This document shows positions 4,703-7,164 of a DNA stretch of 7,164 nucleotides, piece by piece. Under the pieces are notes generated by a model. The model did not search any database. It was not told the origin of the DNA and saw only the letters and a program-made list of their open reading frames with translations. The translations under genes and the position numbers were made by a program. The stretch is from Selenomonadaceae bacterium (GTDB lineage Bacteria; Bacillota; Negativicutes; Selenomonadales; Selenomonadaceae): contig JAFXOC010000522.1 of NCBI GenBank assembly GCA_017529085.1, positions 1 to 7,164 of the forward strand, given 5' to 3'. Numbering within the stretch: position 1 is the stretch's first letter; every line of letters begins with the position of its first letter.

Positions 4703-4742
4703 CGGTGTTCCTGAAATCCCTTTCAGGAACTGGACTATTGCT
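4666..4742 (-). ncRNA. Candidate small regulatory RNA of about 76 nt, antisense to the spacer before parA
   Basis: On the minus strand a consensus promoter (4749-4777) is followed, from an expected start near 4742, by about 12 unpaired bases, a perfect 10-bp hairpin (plus 4707-4716 with 4721-4730; loop GGGA in the RNA), the linker ACCG, and an intrinsic terminator ending in seven T's. There is no open reading frame of note. Size and design fit antisense copy-control RNAs, type I antitoxin RNAs or trans-acting small RNAs. On the plus strand the same stretch lacks a T-run, so it is not simply the operon terminator. Any plus-strand transcript entering parA from upstream would be fully complementary to it. 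The target and function are unproven. Confidence 0.75.
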
Positions 4743-4748
4743 AAAATG

Positions 4749-4777
4749 ATAATATCACAATATTTTAGGTTTGTCAA
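4749..4777 (-). promoter_or_regulatory. Strong minus-strand promoter of the small RNA
   Basis: Perfect -35 TTGACA (plus 4772-4777), exactly 17 bp, -10 TATTAT (plus 4749-4754). Upstream of the -35 on this strand lie phased A-tracts that could act as an UP element or bend. The region carries an inverted repeat, CTAAAAT 4741-4747 with ATTTTAG 4763-4768 plus flank, which could serve as a regulator site. Confidence 0.8.
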
Positions 4778-4780
4778 AGG

Positions 4781-4864
4781 TTTTACGCTAATTTTAAGCA
4801 TTTTTTCGCATTTTTTCGTATATTTATCGTATATTTTTCCATATTTTTATATATTTTTCCTTTT
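4781..4864. repeat. Helically phased T-tract array (candidate curved DNA, centromere or iterons)
   Basis: Degenerate 10-11-bp units follow one another: GCTAATTTTAA 4787, GCATTTTTTC 4798, GCATTTTTTC 4808, GTATATTTATC 4818, GTATATTTTTC 4829, CATATTTTTAT 4840, ATATTTTTCC 4851. T-tracts are centred near 4782.5, 4793.5, 4803.5, 4813.5, 4824, 4836, 4846 and 4856, an average of 10.5 bp, equal to one helical turn. Such phasing gives intrinsic curvature by established DNA physics. The location before parA also suits a partition centromere or a ParA/ParB operator. The long open frame starting at 4746 only translates this array into a hydrophobic stretch. Confidence 0.75.
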
Positions 4865-4898
4865 CGGTTCAAAAAAACATTGTTGCAGAGGTGTAAAT

Positions 4899-5981
4899 AT
4901 GGTTGATAGAGTGCAAGAACTGTTGAAAGAGAACGAAAACTTAAAAAGAATAATACAGAACAATCACATTTACACGCTTGATGATCAAATAGCGCAGTTT
5001 ATTTCGTTATGTATGGTTCACATGAAGCGAATAATAACCGAACTTCGGTTAGAAGAATATGATCCAAAGAATATAGAACGCATAAAGCGGCTTATGAATT
5101 TCTTTGAAAATCTAAAGCAGGAAGTTGAAAAAAATATTTATGCGATAGACACGCTCCATTCTCTATCTTTGGACATCAAACAAACATTCCTGAAAGGATG
5201 GTTAAACAAAATGAAAACGGTCAGCTTCATCAATTTTAAAGGCGGGGTGGGAAAAACCACAATAAGCGTAAATACGGCTTATGCTCTAAGCAACACGCTT
5301 GAAAACATCAAGGTGCTTTTTATCGACAACGACAAGCAGGGCAACGCTTCAAACTGGCTAGGCGCAGATTTATCCAAAGGAAGTATCGCTCATTTAATGA
5401 TGGGCGATGCAACGGTCAAGGAAATTATTCAGCACACGAATTATCAGAACATGGATTTAATTCCTGCGGATAACGGTCTTATAGATGTGCAATCCGCTCT
5501 CATAAAGAACGAGAGCGTAAATCAAGCGACAATCCTAAAAAACGCTTTAAAGGCTGTTGAAAAAGATTATGACATTTGTATCGTAGATAACCCGCCGGAT
5601 ATAAATGTGTCGGTGCTTAACGCTCTGGCTATCACCGATGAAGTTGTGATTGTTACGACTCCCGATCCCGATTCGCTTTCGGGAGCGGATCAAATGTTAA
5701 AGCAAATAAATATGGTAAAGGCGTTGAACAAACGCTTAACCATACGGGGGATTTTGGTAAATTCCTATACAAGCGATGATTCGACATTCACGGCGCTTGA
5801 CGATTTAAAAGGGTACGAATTGCCAATATTCAAAACCAAAATTCACTATGCCACGAAATCGGCTAAAAAGAATTTGATTTTAGCCAGAAGAAGCAATAAA
5901 ACGATATTCGAGCAATATCCGAATTGCCTTGTGGCGAGGGATATTTGGCAATTCACGAAGGAATTATTGTATATAAAATAA
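4899..5981 (+). CDS. parA: ParA-family partition ATPase with N-terminal extension (360 aa)
   Basis: ATG 4899 follows AGAGGTG (4887-4893) at five bases; the in-frame ATG 4746 has no ribosome site and would translate the T-tract array. Residues 105-360 are a ParA/MinD P-loop ATPase: deviant Walker A FKGGVGKTT (Lys 114 signature, Lys 119), Walker A' IDNDKQGN (Asp 143, 145), Walker B CIVDNPPD (Asp 230), and a C-terminal region ATKSAKKN. Residues 1-104 are a helical extension (RVQELLKENENLKRI... LMNFFENLKQEVEK). Its length matches that of type Ia ParAs, whose extension carries an HTH for autoregulation, but no HTH is visible here. ParA binds nonspecific DNA with ATP and moves ParB-bound plasmid copies. 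The neighbouring ParB-like gene supports this role. Confidence 0.92.
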   Translation: MVDRVQELLKENENLKRIIQNNHIYTLDDQIAQFISLCMVHMKRIITELRLEEYDPKNIERIKRLMNFFENLKQEVEKNIYAIDTLHSLSLDIKQTFLKGWLNKMKTVSFINFKGGVGKTTISVNTAYALSNTLENIKVLFIDNDKQGNASNWLGADLSKGSIAHLMMGDATVKEIIQHTNYQNMDLIPADNGLIDVQSALIKNESVNQATILKNALKAVEKDYDICIVDNPPDINVSVLNALAITDEVVIVTTPDPDSLSGADQMLKQINMVKALNKRLTIRGILVNSYTSDDSTFTALDDLKGYELPIFKTKIHYATKSAKKNLILARRSNKTIFEQYPNCLVARDIWQFTKELLYIK

Positions 5982-5994
5982 GGAGCGGATATAA

Positions 5995-7164
5995 ATGAAA
6001 CAGTATGCGGGTAATATCATGGCATATCTTAACGATTCCACTAAGGAAAATATAGCGGAAAACGAACATTACACGGTAGAACTTATAGACGCTTACGACA
6101 TTGTCCCTAACGACAGGAATTTCTACGGGATAAGGGATATAGAATCCCTTGCGGCGAAAATGGCGCTTTCGGGTCATGTATCTCCTTTAGAGGTTATCAA
6201 AAGAGAGGATGGCAAGTATACCCTGATTTCCGGGGAACGCAGAAGGGCGGCGGTACTTTTACGCTATGAAGCGGGAGAAATAAAATCCTCGGAAGTACCG
6301 TGTTTTGTGAGGAAAGACTTCATGGAAAACGAAAAATTAACCGCAAAACAGGTCGAAATGATAAATATAATCTGCTCCAACAGTTACAGAACCAAAACGC
6401 CTTTCGAGGAATTGGACGAGATATTAGAGTTAGAACCTATTGCGAAAGTCTATTACGAAGAAGAAAGAAAAAACAAGAACTACGGCGATGGCGGGGAAGA
6501 TTTTCGGGAATTTTTCGCAAAGAAGTTCCTTGGGATTCCGACAACCACACTTCAAAGAACGCTTGCGTTAAGGCATTTGGTAGCCGAAGCAAGGGAAGTC
6601 TATAAACAGGTGCCGATTCCGAAAACCACATTATCGGAACTGGCGTACAAGAAAGAGGAAATCCAAAGAGAAATTTTAGATCAAATTTTAAAAGGCGAAT
6701 TAAGAGGTACGAAGCAAGAGGTCAAAGGCTATAAAGCGCAGGACGATAACGCCGTAGAAGAAAATAAAACCGATAACGGAGAAATTTCAAACGGCGAAAA
6801 CAATGAAATTCCTAACAACGAAACGGAAGATTCTGCTCCCGTTAAGGAAGAAGATAAAGTCGAGGACGATAACGCCGATGTAGCCGACAATACCGAAACA
6901 AACGATTCTGTTTCGGAGGTTAAAGAGGATGCTTCGGGCAGCGATAATAGCGAAAGCGATCAAGACGATAACAAAATCGCTGATAGTGATAACAATAACG
7001 GCAAAGTTGCTGACGAAAGCAATGAGGAAAATAGCGAAAATAGCGAGGATAAGGAAAATGACCAGTTTGACGGGGAAGAAGAAGTACCTTCTGACGATAC
7101 TGACGAGGAAAATCAAGAAGAAGATATTTCCGATGAATCAACGGAAGAAACGGAAGAACCGCAA
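5995..7164 (+). CDS. parB: ParB-like partition protein with long acidic tail, 3' end cut by window edge
   Basis: ATG 5995 comes nine bases after AAGGAG (5980-5985), which overlaps the parA stop; the frame stays open for 390 codons to the window end. Residues about 25-90 match the ParB N-terminal nuclease-like/CTPase domain: YDIVPNDRNFYG, IESLAAKMALSGHVSPLEVI and the signature ISGERRRAA (GERR at 80-83). Residues about 168-200 (FREFFAKKFLGIPTTTLQRTLALRHL) fit the KorB/ParB helix-turn-helix that reads the centromere. From about residue 250 the chain is low complexity: by hand count 58 Asp or Glu in 141 residues, seven Lys and no Arg. Such a tail is unusual for ParB, whose C-terminus normally dimerises. 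The true end is not seen. Confidence 0.88.
   Translation, partial: MKQYAGNIMAYLNDSTKENIAENEHYTVELIDAYDIVPNDRNFYGIRDIESLAAKMALSGHVSPLEVIKREDGKYTLISGERRRAAVLLRYEAGEIKSSEVPCFVRKDFMENEKLTAKQVEMINIICSNSYRTKTPFEELDEILELEPIAKVYYEEERKNKNYGDGGEDFREFFAKKFLGIPTTTLQRTLALRHLVAEAREVYKQVPIPKTTLSELAYKKEEIQREILDQILKGELRGTKQEVKGYKAQDDNAVEENKTDNGEISNGENNEIPNNETEDSAPVKEEDKVEDDNADVADNTETNDSVSEVKEDASGSDNSESDQDDNKIADSDNNNGKVADESNEENSENSEDKENDQFDGEEEVPSDDTDEENQEEDISDESTEETEEPQ

Noticed and set aside
4673..4730. Paired hairpins as a plus-strand terminator of the small-gene operon
   Set aside because: Neither hairpin is followed by a T-run on the plus strand, and the first contains a C-A mismatch there. The minus strand has the T-run and the full pairing. 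Partial termination on the plus strand cannot be excluded.
4313..4801. 162-codon minus-strand frame rich in hydrophobic residues
   Set aside because: It is antisense to the helix-turn-helix gene and crosses the terminator and promoter of the small RNA; no ribosome site or domain is seen.
4746..4898. N-terminal hydrophobic extension of parA, or a separate hydrophobic type I toxin peptide
   Set aside because: The ATG at 4746 has no ribosome site, lies within the minus-strand promoter region, and the hydrophobic residues come from the T-tract array (TTT and ATA codons). The frame has no stop before parA.
6787..7116. 109-codon minus-strand frame that looks like a membrane protein
   Set aside because: The hydrophobic look is the reverse complement of GAA/GAT/AAC-rich codons in the acidic ParB tail, a known artefact.

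Overview
The window looks like the maintenance and early-gene region of a plasmid, or of a temperate phage that lives as a plasmid, from a low-GC Gram-positive-type (Bacillota) host. The evidence is AT-rich DNA (roughly 40% GC by eye), near-perfect AGGAGG-type ribosome binding sites before almost every gene, occasional GTG and TTG starts, a phage-type XRE repressor, a run of very small unknown genes, two DUF4314-like proteins and a parAB-like partition pair. I cannot name the genus. No replication initiator, integrase or structural gene is visible.

Layout: (1) 1-383, minus strand: an XRE/Cro-CI-type repressor that runs off the left edge. (2) 384-535: a divergent control region with two back-to-back promoters and three related 16-bp operator-like palindromes, a compact lysogeny-type switch. 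(3) 536-4667, plus strand: a tightly packed series of thirteen small genes (55-146 codons). They include a Cys-rich mini-protein, a second XRE regulator translationally coupled to a membrane-anchored LysM protein, two DUF4314-like paralogues that each follow a strong hairpin, two 104-aa paralogues of unknown function, and an excisionase/MerR-like helix-turn-helix protein. A structured intercistronic RNA lies at 1243-1307. (4) 4666-4777: a small RNA gene on the minus strand, with its own consensus promoter, one perfect hairpin and an intrinsic terminator with seven T's. (5) 4781-4864: T-tracts repeated at an average of 10.5 bp, i.e. in phase with the DNA helix, just upstream of the small RNA promoter and in front of parA. 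(6) 4899-5981: a ParA ATPase with an unusual 104-residue N-terminal extension. (7) 5995-7164: a ParB-like protein with a long acidic, low-complexity tail that runs off the right edge.

A coherent reading is that the repressor shuts off the rightward promoter and with it the small-gene operon, while the ParA/ParB pair and possibly the small antisense-type RNA maintain the element. The small RNA was not represented by any open reading frame and is the least expected element here. The RNA is antisense to the spacer between the helix-turn-helix gene and parA, so it could control parA read-through, copy number or a distant target. None of these roles is shown by the sequence alone.
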